A stretch of 64,000 bases of DNA, from NCBI GenBank assembly GCA_014654775.1, contig JACVZW010000030.1, forward strand, positions 124,001 through 188,000, in the 5' to 3' direction. Under the pieces are notes generated by a model, which was not told where the DNA came from, did not search any database, and saw nothing but the letters and a program-made list of their open reading frames with translations. This DNA is from Paracoccaceae bacterium. GTDB taxonomy: Bacteria > Pseudomonadota > Alphaproteobacteria > Rhodobacterales > Rhodobacteraceae. Below, piece after piece: positions 1 to 11,008 of this stretch. Each line of letters opens with the position of its first letter. Position 1 is the first letter of the stretch. Both the position numbers and the translations under genes were made by a program.

Positions 1-801
1 TTCTTCGTCAAGGATCATCGTCAGGCTTTCCCGCAACCCGAACAGGTGATGCGTGGGGGCCGTGCCATTCCAATACTGCCAGAACTCCGTCGCATCCGCG
101 CGCGGGGTCCAATCCCAATAGGGCGTGCGCAGGTCCGATGCCTTGCACCGCTCGCGCGCCTTCTCCGAAAACCACACGAAGCCGATCCCCGGCGGCACCA
201 TCAGCCCCTTTTGGCTGGCCGCCACCATCACATCGACGCCCCACGCATCCATCCGGAATTCATCGCAAGCAAGCGACGCGATGCAATCGACCGCCAGCAG
301 TGCGGGATGCCCCACCGCATCCATCACGGCACGAAGCGCAGGGATATCCGTCCGCACCGTGCTGGCCGTATCCACATGCGTGGTCAGCACCGCCTTGAAC
401 CGATGCCCGCTATCCGCCCGCAGCGCTGCCTCCACCCGCGCAAAATCGACCGGAGAGGACTTGCCGAAATCCAGCACCTCCACCTCAACCCCCAGCGCCC
501 GCACCGACTCTGCCCATGACAGGCCAAACCGCCCCGTCGCCAGAACCAGCGCCCGGTCCCCGCGCGAGAACAGGTTCATATTCGCCGCTTCCCAGACGCC
601 ATGCCCGTTCGCGATGTACAGGGCCACGTTCTGCACGGTCCCCGCCACCCGCCGCAGATCGGGCCAGAGCGTTTCCACCATCTCGGGCAACCGCCCCTCA
701 TAGATGTTGGGCGCCGCCCGATGCATCGCCGCCAACACCCGGTCGGGCATCACCGACGGTCCCGGAATCGCAAGATAGGGGCGGCCGTTCGACAGGGTCA
801 T
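1..801 (-). CDS. class V aminotransferase, serine/alanine-glyoxylate type (C-terminus beyond window edge)
   Basis: The reading frame is open from an ATG at 801 to the window edge (267 codons). It resembles the PLP-dependent serine-glyoxylate/alanine-glyoxylate aminotransferase family, which moves an amino group from Ser or Ala to glyoxylate or another keto acid in the cytosol. Visible motifs are AIPGPSVMPDRV at the N-terminus, THVDTASTVR (about 141-150), the PLP-contacting VDCIASL (about 171) and the likely Schiff-base lysine in AASQKGLMVPPG (about 198). Families of this type run to about 390-400 residues, so about one third is missing. It is divergent from the ABC exporter. The exact substrate cannot be assigned from the sequence. 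Confidence 0.88.
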   Translation of the reverse strand, partial: MTLSNGRPYLAIPGPSVMPDRVLAAMHRAAPNIYEGRLPEMVETLWPDLRRVAGTVQNVALYIANGHGVWEAANMNLFSRGDRALVLATGRFGLSWAESVRALGVEVEVLDFGKSSPVDFARVEAALRADSGHRFKAVLTTHVDTASTVRTDIPALRAVMDAVGHPALLAVDCIASLACDEFRMDAWGVDVMVAASQKGLMVPPGIGFVWFSEKARERCKASDLRTPYWDWTPRADATEFWQYWNGTAPTHHLFGLRESLTMILDEE

Positions 802-962
802 CGCTCTCTCCTTCGGGAAACGCCTCATGGCTATGCCTGCCATCAAGGAAGGTCAACCAAACCCCGCCACCCAGCCCCACCGCTTGCCGCCCTGCCCCAT
901 TCGCGCTAGTCACTTCCCTCAAGAGGCCCCGCAGGCAGGGCCGCATCCAAAGGCACAGCCGC

Positions 963-2753
<1,791 letters not shown>

Positions 2754-2785
2754 CCCCTATCTTGGCCGCCGAAAGGATACCGCAG

Positions 2786-3562
2786 ATGCAGGGCGAAGAG
2801 GCCACCGACCGCAGGATCATCGCCCTCGACGGCGCGGATGCCCTGACCTTCCTACAGGGCCTCGTCTCCAACGATGTCCGCCCGCTGGAGAAGGGCCCCG
2901 GCCTCGTCTGGGCGGCTCTCCTCACCCCGCAGGGCAAGTATCTGGCCGATTTCCTCATCGCCCGCCTGCCTGACGGAACCGTCCTTCTCGACCTGCCCGA
3001 GGGTCTGGCCGATGCCACGCTGAAGCGCCTCACCCTCTACCGGCTGCGCGCCGATGTGCGCCTGACGCCGTCCGCCCTCCACGTCCAGCGCGGGCTTGGC
3101 CCCGCCCCGGACGGCGCTTTCGCCGATCCGCGCCACCCGGCCCTTGGCTGGCGGCTCTACACCGCCACCCCCGGCACTGCCCCCGCCATCGACTGGGACG
3201 CGATCCGCGTCGCCCATGTGATCCCCGAAGCTGGCCGTGAACTCATTCCCGACGACAGCTACATCCTCGAAGCGGGGTTCGAGCGCCTCCACGGCGTCGA
3301 TTTCCGCAAGGGCTGCTATGTCGGGCAGGAAGTCACCGCCCGGATGAAACACAAGACCGAGTTGCGCAAGGGCCTCGCCCGCGTCCGCATCGAAGGCGAC
3401 GCCCCCTTCGGCACCCCGATCACCGCCGAAGACCGCGCCGTCGGAACCCTCTTCACCCGCTCGGGCGACCGGGCCCTCGCCCATCTGCGGCTGGACCGCG
3501 CCGCAGGCCCGATGCAGGCGGAAAACGCCACCATCACGCTCGACACCGACGATGTGGCATGA
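2786..3562 (+). CDS. ygfZ: YgfZ/GcvT-like folate-binding protein (Fe-S cluster maintenance)
   Basis: About 258 residues. The diagnostic YgfZ signature KGCYVGQEVTARMKHK is present; its Cys is the conserved family residue. The N-terminal part has the GcvT-like fold signature FLQGLVSNDV. Family members use tetrahydrofolate to help maintain certain Fe-S enzymes such as MiaB. ATG 2786 has GAAAGGA eight bases upstream; a TTG at 2762 is in frame but has a poorer context. The gene follows the ABC exporter by about 30 bases and may be cotranscribed with it. Confidence 0.88.
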   Translation: MQGEEATDRRIIALDGADALTFLQGLVSNDVRPLEKGPGLVWAALLTPQGKYLADFLIARLPDGTVLLDLPEGLADATLKRLTLYRLRADVRLTPSALHVQRGLGPAPDGAFADPRHPALGWRLYTATPGTAPAIDWDAIRVAHVIPEAGRELIPDDSYILEAGFERLHGVDFRKGCYVGQEVTARMKHKTELRKGLARVRIEGDAPFGTPITAEDRAVGTLFTRSGDRALAHLRLDRAAGPMQAENATITLDTDDVA

Positions 3563-3609
3563 CCTTTGCCCTTGTCACCGTGACGTGACGGGAAAAAGGC
3601 ACAAATGCG

Positions 3610-3637
3610 TTGAAGATTTTTGAAGCTTGCCTATATC
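3610..3637 (+). promoter_or_regulatory. possible sigma70-type promoter
   Basis: TTGAAG and TATATC are separated by 16 bases in an unusually AT-rich patch of the 234-base gap between ygfZ and the small conserved gene at 3797. This is a pattern match only. The same gap also holds a GACC-AAAT-GGTC dyad just upstream of the gene. Confidence 0.3.
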
Positions 3638-3796
3638 CAGCGGGCGATAGAGGGCCTATCCGACGATATATTGTATCGATACAGGAAAGTCTTGCACCAC
3701 ATGCATGCCTGACCTGCTAAAAGGACAATACCGAATCGTGACCAAATGGTCATATTCGCCGGACGCCAGAAAAGACAAGAACAGGACAACGACGAG

Positions 3797-4123
3797 ATGG
3801 TCGATTTCGTTGATGGCACCGCCTTCAATTACGAACAGGGTCAGCGGGCGCGCAAGCTCTTCGCTGCCGTGGTTCTCGCTGCGCTCGATGATGCGATCGC
3901 GGATGACAAGAAATACGGCAACGGGCCGGAACAGATCGCCCGTTGGGCGCGGTCTCGTGACGGGCGCGAAGTGCTGTCCTGCGCGGGGATCGACCCGAAC
4001 GAACGGGTCGTGAAAGGCCTGATGGATTTCGTCGCCAAGGGCGTGCGCACCTCCGTCGCGCTCTCGCGCGAAGAATCCGAACGCCGCCACGCGCTTGAGG
4101 CTGAACAGGCCGAAGCCGCCTGA
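3797..4123 (+). CDS. small conserved alphaproteobacterial protein (DUF6280-like)
   Basis: A 108-residue soluble protein beginning MVDFVDGTAFNYEQG, with a highly charged C-terminus (SREESERRHALEAEQAEAA). I recognise it as a protein conserved across Rhodobacterales, annotated only as a DUF6280-type family; no function is established. A longer frame starts at 3746, but ATG 3797 has AGGA about 10 bases upstream and matches where the conserved sequence begins. It stands alone with its own upstream AT-rich region and is followed by a strong terminator. Confidence 0.75.
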   Translation: MVDFVDGTAFNYEQGQRARKLFAAVVLAALDDAIADDKKYGNGPEQIARWARSRDGREVLSCAGIDPNERVVKGLMDFVAKGVRTSVALSREESERRHALEAEQAEAA

Positions 4124-4147
4124 TCACCGCCGCCACGGCCGGAATGC

Positions 4148-4174
4148 AAAACGCGCCCCACGGGGCGCGTTTCT
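4148..4174. terminator. intrinsic terminator between convergent genes
   Basis: ACGCGCCCC at 4151-4159 pairs with GGGGCGCGT at 4162-4170, flanked by A-rich bases on the left and TTTCTC on the right. It can therefore end transcription from both the plus-strand gene at 3797-4123 and the minus-strand PopZ-like gene ending at 4197. Confidence 0.8.
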
Positions 4175-4196
4175 CATTTCAGGATCGCGCTATGCG

Positions 4197-5303
4197 CTAT
4201 TCGAAATCCCGCACCGCCAGCGCCCGCGCGATCTCGGCCCGCACCAGCTTGCGCACATTGCGGGTGATCCGCTCGCCCAGCGCGCCCTGCAATTCCTCGC
4301 GGATGATGTCGCGCACCAGATCACGCAGCATCTCCTCGTCGAAATGCCGCTCGTCGTGATCCTCGTCGTCAAAGCGCGCAAAGACCGTCGCCGTGGCGTC
4401 ATCTTCCAACTCGCGCCGAATCTCCGCCTCGGCAGCATCGGCCCAACCGGCATCCTGCTGCGGCGCTGCCGAAGGCCCGGGTGCCGCGCTGGGGCCCGGG
4501 TCGGGCATCTCCTGCGCCTCCGTCTCCATCCGCGCCCAATCGGGCAGGTCGGCGGGTGCATCGCCCGCCACACGGGCCTCTTCCTCGGTCGGGTCCAGCG
4601 GATCGGGCATCGCCCCGCCCTCCTCGTCACGCAGCGCCACCGGCTCCAGCCGATCTGCAGCCGGGCGGTCGATCGCCATCGGCTCCACCTCCGACCAGCC
4701 CGGATCTTCCGGCTGCTCGGCCTCCATCGGGGCCTGTGCGCCCGGATCGGACCAATTCGCCTCAGGCACATCCGATGCGGGCCAGTCCTCGGGCACGCTC
4801 GCCACGGCCTCGTTGCCCGCGTCCTCTTCCGCCTCGACCGCGGGCGCGATCATCGGATCGGCTGGCTGTTCCACCGGTGCGACAGGGGCCTCGGACCATG
4901 CCGCCCCGGCCGCCTCGACCGCCGCCTCAGCCTCGGTCGCCCAATCGGATCGCGGCGCAGCGGCGGCTTCCGCCACCGGTTCCCAATCCCCTTCGGGCAT
5001 GGCCCGCGTCACCCGATCCACCACCGAAGCGCCCCGCCCCTGCCGCACCGACTGGAAGGACGGCATCGCCGCCTCCGCCTCGGGCGCCGTGGCCGCCGCC
5101 TCGGCGTCCGGCCCGATCCGCAGCGCAGGCGTCAGAATCAGCTTGTCCGCCCCCGCAGGCTCCGCCGCAGGGGGCGCGCTCGGGGCCGCATCGGGGGCCG
5201 CAGCCGCCTCCGCCTTGGCGCCGGGACGCAGATCCTCCGACACAAGACGGCGGATGGAGGACAGGACATCCTCGATCTCGACAGAACTCAGCCGCTCGGA
5301 CAT
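4197..5303 (-). CDS. popZ: PopZ-like polar organizing protein (divergent, DUF2497 architecture)
   Basis: A 368-residue, strongly acidic protein with three parts: an N-terminal helix (SSVEIEDVLSSIRRLVSED), a long Pro/Glu/Asp/Ala-rich disordered middle, and a C-terminal helical segment (EEMLRDLVRDIIREELQG ... ERITRNVRKLVRAEIARAL). This matches PopZ, whose N-terminal helix binds client proteins and whose C-terminal helices assemble the polar microdomain that anchors chromosome origins. The order pcm-like/tolC/this gene also fits the alphaproteobacterial pcm-tolC-popZ neighbourhood. Overall residue identity to Caulobacter PopZ is expected to be low, so the call rests on architecture, helix motifs and synteny. 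Many automatic pipelines would name it hypothetical. Confidence 0.7.
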   Translation of the reverse strand: MSERLSSVEIEDVLSSIRRLVSEDLRPGAKAEAAAAPDAAPSAPPAAEPAGADKLILTPALRIGPDAEAAATAPEAEAAMPSFQSVRQGRGASVVDRVTRAMPEGDWEPVAEAAAAPRSDWATEAEAAVEAAGAAWSEAPVAPVEQPADPMIAPAVEAEEDAGNEAVASVPEDWPASDVPEANWSDPGAQAPMEAEQPEDPGWSEVEPMAIDRPAADRLEPVALRDEEGGAMPDPLDPTEEEARVAGDAPADLPDWARMETEAQEMPDPGPSAAPGPSAAPQQDAGWADAAEAEIRRELEDDATATVFARFDDEDHDERHFDEEMLRDLVRDIIREELQGALGERITRNVRKLVRAEIARALAVRDFE

Positions 5304-5430
5304 TTCGGTGCAGACCTCTCGGATGCGCGATGCATGGATGCGATTCTATCGCCCACAACAGTGGCGATATCAAGGAAAGGCGACAGGCGGCCCCGCAGCG
5401 CCGCCCCGCCGTGGCCCGGTTGCACGGCCC

Positions 5431-6795
5431 TCAGTCGCCGATCTTGTCGAGGATGCGCTGCAGCTTCTTGCCCTGCGGGCTGGTGATCGGGGCGTTCTTC
5501 ACCGCGTTGTAATACAGCGCCGGATCATAGGTCGGCACGCCCAGCCCCAAATGCTCCACCGACAGCAGGCCCATCGCCGACAGCAGGCTGTAGACGCCGA
5601 TATAGCGCTGCGCCTCGGCCTGCAGCTTGGTCGCCCGCGCGTCCAGCAGTTCCTGCTCGGCGTTCAGCACATCCAGCGTCGTGCGCGCCCCCAGCGTCGC
5701 CTCCTCGCGCACCCCTTCAAAGGCGGTCTGCGCGGCTTCTACCTGCAGCGTGCCCGCCTGAATCGAGGCCGCCGCCACTTCCAGCGCGGACCACGCATTG
5801 CCGACGGTCTCGCCCACGGTGATGGTGGTCTGCAGCAGACCCGCCTCTGCCGCTTCCTTATTGGCCAGCGCCGCACGATGCGCCGAATGCAGCGCCCCGC
5901 CCGCATAAAGCGTCTGGTTGAACGACAGCGACAGGCTGTCGCGCCGTGTGCTGGTGTCGATATTCTCCGCGATCCCGCCTTCCAGCGTGATCGACGGGCG
6001 CATCTCGGCCCGCGTCGCCTCGACCCCGAGGTTCGAGATCGTCACCTGACGCTGCGCCTGCAGGATGTCAGGATGGGTGCGCAGCGCGATCATCCGCGCC
6101 TCTTCCATCGACGAGGCGGTCTTCGGCAGCGGCGGCAGACCCGCCAGATTGCCCGGATAGTCCCCCGTCACCGCGCGATACCGTTCCCGCGCCACCGCGA
6201 AATCGCCCTGCGCCGCAGCCAGCCCCGACCGGGCTGCCGCCAAACGCGCCTCGGCGATGGCCACGTCGGTGCGCGTCACCTCGCCCACCTCGAACCGATC
6301 CTGCGCCGCCTGCAATTCCTGCGTGATCAGCCGCACGTTGTTGTTGCGCAGCGACACGATCTCGGCCTGCAGCCGCACATCGACAAAGGCGCTCACCGCC
6401 GAAAGCAGCACCTGCGCCTCAAGATCCTTCAGCGCCTCGCGCGTCGCCAGCACCGTTTCCTTGGCGATCTCGACCCCCGCGCGCTTGCGCCCAAAGTCGA
6501 ACACCGTCCATTGCGCCGCCAGAGTGAAGGTCGTCTGCAACTCATCCGCCCCGACCGTGTCGGGGTCCGTGTCCGATGCCTGCGCCTCGGCCACGAAGTT
6601 GATCACCGGGCGCAGCGCGGCCACCGCCTGCGCCACATCCTCGTCCGCTGCCCGCAGCAGCGCCTCGTTCTGATCAAGCAGCTTGGAATTCTTGTAGGCC
6701 GACACCAGCGCATCGGCCAGCGTCTCGGCCTGCACGGCCCCCGCACCCAACCCAAGGACGGACACCGCCACCGCCGAAAGGAATCTGCGCATCAT
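5431..6795 (-). CDS. tolC: TolC-family outer membrane efflux channel protein
   Basis: About 454 residues with a Sec signal peptide (MMRRFLSAVAVSVLGLGAG then AVQA) followed by TolC-type coiled-coil repeats: ALVSAYKNSKLLDQNEALLRA near the start, and a second related repeat containing AYKN-like and ARAT-type segments ending in LSAMGLLSVEHLGL. TolC trimers form the outer membrane and periplasmic exit duct for type I secretion and RND/ABC efflux pumps. The frame extends to 6861, but ATG 6795 starts exactly at the signal peptide and is preceded by AGGGAA. It lies between the pcm-like and popZ-like genes, all on the minus strand. Confidence 0.9.
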   Translation of the reverse strand: MMRRFLSAVAVSVLGLGAGAVQAETLADALVSAYKNSKLLDQNEALLRAADEDVAQAVAALRPVINFVAEAQASDTDPDTVGADELQTTFTLAAQWTVFDFGRKRAGVEIAKETVLATREALKDLEAQVLLSAVSAFVDVRLQAEIVSLRNNNVRLITQELQAAQDRFEVGEVTRTDVAIAEARLAAARSGLAAAQGDFAVARERYRAVTGDYPGNLAGLPPLPKTASSMEEARMIALRTHPDILQAQRQVTISNLGVEATRAEMRPSITLEGGIAENIDTSTRRDSLSLSFNQTLYAGGALHSAHRAALANKEAAEAGLLQTTITVGETVGNAWSALEVAAASIQAGTLQVEAAQTAFEGVREEATLGARTTLDVLNAEQELLDARATKLQAEAQRYIGVYSLLSAMGLLSVEHLGLGVPTYDPALYYNAVKNAPITSPQGKKLQRILDKIGD

Positions 6796-6882
6796 TTCCC
6801 TGCCTCTCTCGTGGCGGTCCGCTACCCGGCCCGCTCGTCCTGACCTCCCCGCGACATACACTGCGGGGCAAACACCATCACG

Positions 6883-7536
6883 TCACAGAACGAAACCGCG
6901 CGCCGCGGCAAATCCCGGCAGCACCGGGGCCGAAGCGTTGAACACCTGCCGCCATGTCACGGCGCCATCGATCTTGTATCCCACACGGGCCACGCCCAGC
7001 GCACCTTCCATGAAGACCGCGCCGATCCGCCCGCCATCCTTCAACTGGTCAAGGATCGCCTGCGGCACCACCTCGACCCCGCCCTGAATGGTGATGACGT
7101 CGAACGGCGCATGCCGCGCATCGCCCGCCGTCAACGTGCCCACGACGACGGCGGCATTGTCCACACCCTCGGCCGACAGGCTGCGCTGCGCCTCGGCGGC
7201 CAGCGCCTCATCCTCTTCCACCGCAACCACCGCATCGGCCAAGCGCGCGATCACCGCCGTCGAATAGCCCAGCCCGCAGCCCAGATCGAGCACCAGCTCC
7301 GTCGGCTGCACATCCAGCGCATCCAGCATCTTGGCCAGCGTCCGCGCCTCCAGCACCACGCGGCCCGCACCGATGTCGAGATTCTCGCCCACATAGGCCG
7401 CCTCGCGCTTGGCCTGCGGCACGAAAACCTCGCGCGGCACGCTCAGCATCGCTTCGATGATCGGAAACTTGGTCACGTCGGAGGGGCGCACCTGCGTGTC
7501 CACCATCATCACCCGCCGGGTCGCAAAGTCACTCAT
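6883..7536 (-). CDS. pcm: protein-L-isoaspartate O-methyltransferase family protein
   Basis: A 217-residue SAM-dependent methyltransferase: motif [21 protein letters not shown], acidic ribose-binding [10 protein letters not shown], and the post-I region [19 protein letters not shown] repairs isoaspartyl residues in aged proteins. This short alphaproteobacterial branch carries IQGGVE where classic Pcm enzymes have a TAA-type motif, so true repair activity is not assured. ATG 7536 begins [21 protein letters not shown], the usual N-terminus of the group. A longer frame running to 8616 is a shadow across the FAH gene. Confidence 0.85.
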   Translation of the reverse strand: MSDFATRRVMMVDTQVRPSDVTKFPIIEAMLSVPREVFVPQAKREAAYVGENLDIGAGRVVLEARTLAKMLDALDVQPTELVLDLGCGLGYSTAVIARLADAVVAVEEDEALAAEAQRSLSAEGVDNAAVVVGTLTAGDARHAPFDVITIQGGVEVVPQAILDQLKDGGRIGAVFMEGALGVARVGYKIDGAVTWRQVFNASAPVLPGFAAARGFVL

Positions 7537-7734
7537 CGGTCTGAACTCATCGGTCTGGACGTAATTGTAAACACCTCTGCCATACTTCCCCCGGGGGGGC
7601 AACGGGCCAAAGGTCCGACAGAGTCCAAGCCGTTGCATCTTGTCGCCGCGCCGCAACGCTTTCCAACCCGCAGGCAGGGCTTGCAAATCCAGAGCAACCG
7701 GGGTTCCCTGCCCCGGCGTCAAAGGGAGGAACGG

Positions 7735-8580
7735 ATGAAACTGTTGCGCGTGGGTCAACCCGGGGCCGAAGTGCCGGCCATTGTCGATGCGGCGGGCCGC
7801 ATTCGCAGCCTGCAGGGCATCGTGCCCGATATTGCAGGCGCGACGCTCACCCCCGACGGCCTCGCCCGGCTGCGGGCCATCGACCCCGCCACCTTGCCCG
7901 AGCTTCCGGCCGATGCCCGCATCGGCCCCTGCGTGGGTCAGGTCGGCAAGTTCATCTGCATCGGCCTGAACTATGCCGATCACGCAGCGGAATCGAATCT
8001 GCCCGTGCCGAAGGAACCGGTGATCTTCCTCAAGGCCAACTCCGCCATCGTCGGGCCCAATGACGATGTGCTGATCCCCCGTGGTTCGCAGAAGACGGAT
8101 TGGGAAGTGGAACTGGGCGTGGTCATCGGCAAGCGCGCCTCCTACGTGTCCGAGGCCGAGGCGATGGACCATGTCGCGGGCTATTGCGTCATCAACGACG
8201 TCTCCGAACGCGAATTCCAGATCGAACGCGGCGGCACATGGGACAAGGGCAAGGGCTGCGACACCTTCGGCCCCCTCGGCCCCTGGATGGTCACCGCCGA
8301 CGAGGTGCCCGATCCCCAAAACCTCGGCATGTGGCTCGAGGTGGACGGTCACCGCTACCAGAACGGGTCCACGAAGACGATGGTCTTCGGCGTGCGCCAT
8401 CTGGTGCATTACGTCAGCCAGTTCATGACGCTTCACCCGGGCGACGTGATCTCGACCGGCACGCCTCCGGGCGTCGGCATGGGCCAAAAGCCCGCGCCCG
8501 TCTACCTCAAGGGTGGCGAAGTGATCCGTCTCGGGATCGAAGGGCTCGGCGAACAGCGCCAGAAGGTCGGTCACGCCTGA
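7735..8580 (+). CDS. fumarylacetoacetate hydrolase (FAH) family protein
   Basis: About 281 residues. The C-terminal FAH domain has the metal-site pattern with [12 protein letters not shown] and [14 protein letters not shown], and the typical end [14 protein letters not shown]. Members hydrolyse or decarboxylate beta-diketo and related acids with Mg or Mn. This branch includes ureidoglycolate lyase and 2,4-diketo-3-deoxy-L-fuconate hydrolase, and the sequence does not decide between them. ATG 7735 has a strong AGGGAGGA site. It is divergent from pcm and convergent with dxs. Confidence 0.85.
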   Translation: MKLLRVGQPGAEVPAIVDAAGRIRSLQGIVPDIAGATLTPDGLARLRAIDPATLPELPADARIGPCVGQVGKFICIGLNYADHAAESNLPVPKEPVIFLKANSAIVGPNDDVLIPRGSQKTDWEVELGVVIGKRASYVSEAEAMDHVAGYCVINDVSEREFQIERGGTWDKGKGCDTFGPLGPWMVTADEVPDPQNLGMWLEVDGHRYQNGSTKTMVFGVRHLVHYVSQFMTLHPGDVISTGTPPGVGMGQKPAPVYLKGGEVIRLGIEGLGEQRQKVGHA

Positions 8581-8587
8581 CACGGTC

Positions 8588-8652
8588 GGATGGGCGGTAT
8601 CGCCCATCCTACGCATCGGCCTGCCCCGTAGGATGGGCGATACCGCCCATCC
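8588..8652. repeat. REPIN-like pair of inverted GTAG repeats
   Basis: Two 25-base units (8588-8612 and 8628-8652) are perfect or near-perfect reverse complements separated by 15 bases. Each begins (outward to inward) with GTAGG and is itself a hairpin built on GGATGGGCG and CGCCCATCC. A GTAG head followed by an imperfect palindrome, in an inverted pair, is the classic REP/REPIN layout mobilised by RAYT (TnpA-REP) transposases. It lies between the convergent FAH and dxs genes and may also act as a terminator. Confidence 0.75.
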
Positions 8653-8664
8653 TCCCCGCTTGCG

Positions 8665-10593
8665 TCAGACCAGACGCAGCCCCGGCCGCGCCACCTCACG
8701 CCGCCCGGTCGCGTGGCGCACCTTGGCCGCGATGTCCTTGGCCGACAAGCCCGCCCATTCGTACATCTGCGCGGGGCTTCCCTGATCGATGAACCGGTCG
8801 GGCAGCGTCATGGTGCGGATCGCCCGCCCCTTCTCCAGCCCGCCCGAATTGGCCAGATGGTGCAGGACCAGCGCGCCGAAGCCCCCCGTCGCCCCCGTCT
8901 CCAGCGTCACCAGCGCGGGGTGATCCTCGACCAGCAGGTCAATCAGCGCCGTGTCCAGCGGCTTGGCAAAGCGCGCATCGGCCACGGTGATCGAAATGCC
9001 CTCGGCCTCCAGCAGCTCCGCCGCCGCCAGCGCCTCGGCCAGATGCGCGCCATAGGACAGGATCGCCGCATCCGACCCCACCCGCAGCACGCGTCCCTTG
9101 CCGATGGTGATCGGAATGCCCCGTGCAGGCAGGTCCACCCCCATCCCCTCGCCCCGCGGATAGCGGAAGGCGATCGGCCCCTCGTCATGCGCCATCGCCG
9201 TGGCCACCATATGGACAAGTTCGGCCTCATCCCCCGCCGCCATCACGGTGAATCCGGGCAGATTGGCCAGAAAGCCGATGTCGAAGGCCCCGGCATGGGT
9301 TGCCCCGTCCTGCCCCACCAGCCCGGCACGGTCGATGGCAAAGCGCACAGGCAGCCCCTGCAGCGCCACATCATGCACGATCTGATCGTAACCACGCTGC
9401 AGGAAGGTGGAATAGATCGCGCAAACGGGTTTCAGCCCCGCCGCCGCCATGCCCGCCGCCAGCGTCACGCCATGTTGCTCGGCGATCCCCACGTCCAAAA
9501 CGCGCGACGCAAAGCGCCGCGCCATGATGTCGAGGCCCGTCCCCGACGGCATCGCCGCCGTAATCGCCACCACCCGCGGGTCGCGCGCGGCCTCATCCGT
9601 CAGGGCATTGCCGAAGACCGTGGTATAGGACGGCGCGTTCGACTTGGCCTTGGCCTGCTCGCCCGTCAGCGGATCGAATTTCGACACGCCATGATACTTG
9701 TCCGCGGCACTTTCCGCCGGGGCGAAACCCTTGCCCTTCACCGTCACCGCATGAATCAGCACCGGCCCCGTCGCCCGCGCCCGCGCTGCCCGCAGCGTGG
9801 CCAGCACCTGCCCCATGTCATGCCCGTCGATCGGGCCGACATAGGAAAAGCCCAACTCCTCGAACAGCGTCCCGCCGCCCGGCATGCCGGTCACCAGCGC
9901 CCGCGCCCGGCGCGCGCCGTCCCGCACAGGCCCGGGCAGATGGGTCTCGAACTCCTCCGCCGCCGCCTTGAACAGCGCCAGCGGCCCCTTCGCCGCGATC
10001 TCGTTAAGGTATTTCGACAGCGCGCCGACAGGGGGCGCGATGCTCATGTCATTGTCGTTCAGGATCACGAACAGCCGCTTGCCCAGATGGCCCGCATGGT
10101 TCATCGCCTCATAGGCCATCCCCGCCGTGATCGCCCCGTCTCCGATGACGGCGATGGTGTCGCCCACCGGCATCCCCATCTCGCGCCCGACCGCAAAGCC
10201 CAGCGCCGCCGAGATAGAGGTCGAGCTATGCGCCGCGCCGAAGGGATCGTATTCGCTCTCCGACCGCTTGGTGAAGCCGGACACCCCGCCCCCCTGGCGC
10301 AGCGTGCCCATCCGGTCGCGCCGCCCGGTCAATATCTTGTGGGGATAGCACTGGTGCCCCACGTCCCAGATCAGCTTGTCGCGCGGCGTGTCGAAGACGG
10401 CATGGATTGCCACCGTCAGTTCCACCACCCCCAGCGACGATCCCAGATGCCCACCCGTCCGGCTGACCACCTCGATCGTCTCGCGCCGCAACTCTCCGGC
10501 CAGCCGTGCCAGTTCGGCATCGGAAAGCCCCTTCAGATCGGCAGGCCCCGCCACGCGGTCGAGGGTCGGCGTCCGGCTGTCGGTCGTGGTCAT
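8665..10593 (-). CDS. dxs: 1-deoxy-D-xylulose-5-phosphate synthase
   Basis: A 642-residue thiamine-diphosphate enzyme that condenses pyruvate and glyceraldehyde-3-phosphate, the first step of the MEP route to isoprenoids for carotenoids and the chlorophyll tail. The TPP motif is [18 protein letters not shown] followed by [13 protein letters not shown]; transketolase-type segments [17 protein letters not shown] and FRYPRG are in place. ATG 10593 is preceded by AAAGGGG; the frame extends to 10644 without a better start. It sits directly behind the puf operon as in other Rhodobacter-type clusters, but a strong terminator separates it from pufX. Confidence 0.95.
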   Translation of the reverse strand: MTTTDSRTPTLDRVAGPADLKGLSDAELARLAGELRRETIEVVSRTGGHLGSSLGVVELTVAIHAVFDTPRDKLIWDVGHQCYPHKILTGRRDRMGTLRQGGGVSGFTKRSESEYDPFGAAHSSTSISAALGFAVGREMGMPVGDTIAVIGDGAITAGMAYEAMNHAGHLGKRLFVILNDNDMSIAPPVGALSKYLNEIAAKGPLALFKAAAEEFETHLPGPVRDGARRARALVTGMPGGGTLFEELGFSYVGPIDGHDMGQVLATLRAARARATGPVLIHAVTVKGKGFAPAESAADKYHGVSKFDPLTGEQAKAKSNAPSYTTVFGNALTDEAARDPRVVAITAAMPSGTGLDIMARRFASRVLDVGIAEQHGVTLAAGMAAAGLKPVCAIYSTFLQRGYDQIVHDVALQGLPVRFAIDRAGLVGQDGATHAGAFDIGFLANLPGFTVMAAGDEAELVHMVATAMAHDEGPIAFRYPRGEGMGVDLPARGIPITIGKGRVLRVGSDAAILSYGAHLAEALAAAELLEAEGISITVADARFAKPLDTALIDLLVEDHPALVTLETGATGGFGALVLHHLANSGGLEKGRAIRTMTLPDRFIDQGSPAQMYEWAGLSAKDIAAKVRHATGRREVARPGLRLV

Positions 10594-10613
10594 GGCTGTC
10601 CCCTTTCCGGGAA

Positions 10614-10650
10614 GAAAAAAGTGCCGTGTGAGGTCAACCCACACGGCACC
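10614..10650 (-). terminator. intrinsic terminator of the puf operon
   Basis: On the minus strand GTGCCGTGTG (10649-10640) pairs with CACACGGCAC (10630-10621), a perfect 10-bp stem, followed by TTTTTTCTTCC. It lies 21 bases before the dxs start codon, so dxs must use read-through or its own promoter. Confidence 0.9.
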
Positions 10651-10731
10651 AGGTCCCTGTCGCCAACAGGAAGGGAACCGGGCTGTGGTTGCGCCCCGGA
10701 TCCGGGCCGGCGAGTTGGCCCGAATGATGGC

Positions 10732-10760
10732 GGTCCGGGCGGGCGTTCTCCGCCCGGACC
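10732..10760 (-). terminator. GC-rich stem-loop just after pufX
   Basis: GGTCCGGGCGG (10732-10742) pairs with CCGCCCGGACC (10750-10760) in an 11-bp perfect stem about ten bases after the pufX stop. It has no T-tract, so it is better read as a 3-prime stabilising hairpin for pufLMX mRNA than as a terminator. Confidence 0.65.
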
Positions 10761-10770
10761 CAAGTCTCGA

Positions 10771-10998
10771 TCAGGCGACCTCGGTCACGGCGGGGGCCGT
10801 GATCAGGAAGGCATTGGGATCAGGCGCCTGCTTGCTTTCTTCCGGCAGCAGGAGACCGATCCCCCAGACCGCCAGAAGCAGCGCCGCGACCGACAGGACG
10901 AACATCGCCGCCCATCCCGCCCCGGCCATCATCTGGTACAAGGCCCAGGACCGCAGCGCCGCACCCGGCTTCTGTTGAAGGAAGTCGTTGTCAGTCAT
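10771..10998 (-). CDS. pufX: reaction centre-LH1 core complex protein PufX
   Basis: A 75-residue single-pass membrane protein in the pufX position. The family's recognisable part is QMMAGAGWAAMF (Gly-rich helix), followed by the transmembrane helix and LLPEESKQAPDPN, close to Rhodobacter PufX. PufX opens the LH1 ring for quinone exchange and helps organise core complexes. Two adjacent ATGs exist (11001, 10998); GGAGGAA lies so close to the first that the second has normal spacing. Its sequence diverges quickly in this family, so the call leans on position plus the AGAG/GAGW and LPE...APDPN segments. Confidence 0.9.
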   Translation of the reverse strand: MTDNDFLQQKPGAALRSWALYQMMAGAGWAAMFVLSVAALLLAVWGIGLLLPEESKQAPDPNAFLITAPAVTEVA

Positions 10999-11008
10999 CA
11001 TTTCCTCC

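Noticed and set aside
7531-7560. Direct repeat CATCGGTCTG twice between pcm and the FAH gene
   Set aside because: Only ten bases, partly coding for the pcm start region; likely chance or minor slippage.
7568-7590. Possible PpsR site TGTAAACACC... upstream of pcm
   Set aside because: No ACA at the N12 position, so the palindrome is incomplete.
6883-8616. 577-codon minus-strand ORF spanning the FAH gene and pcm
   Set aside because: Only the last 217 codons (from 7536) resemble a methyltransferase; the upstream part is antisense to a clear FAH-family gene.
10771-10998. Calling the small gene after pufM a hypothetical or pufC remnant
   Set aside because: Size, one membrane helix, GAGW glycine motif and LPE...APDPN segment match PufX; no haem CXXCH motif is present.
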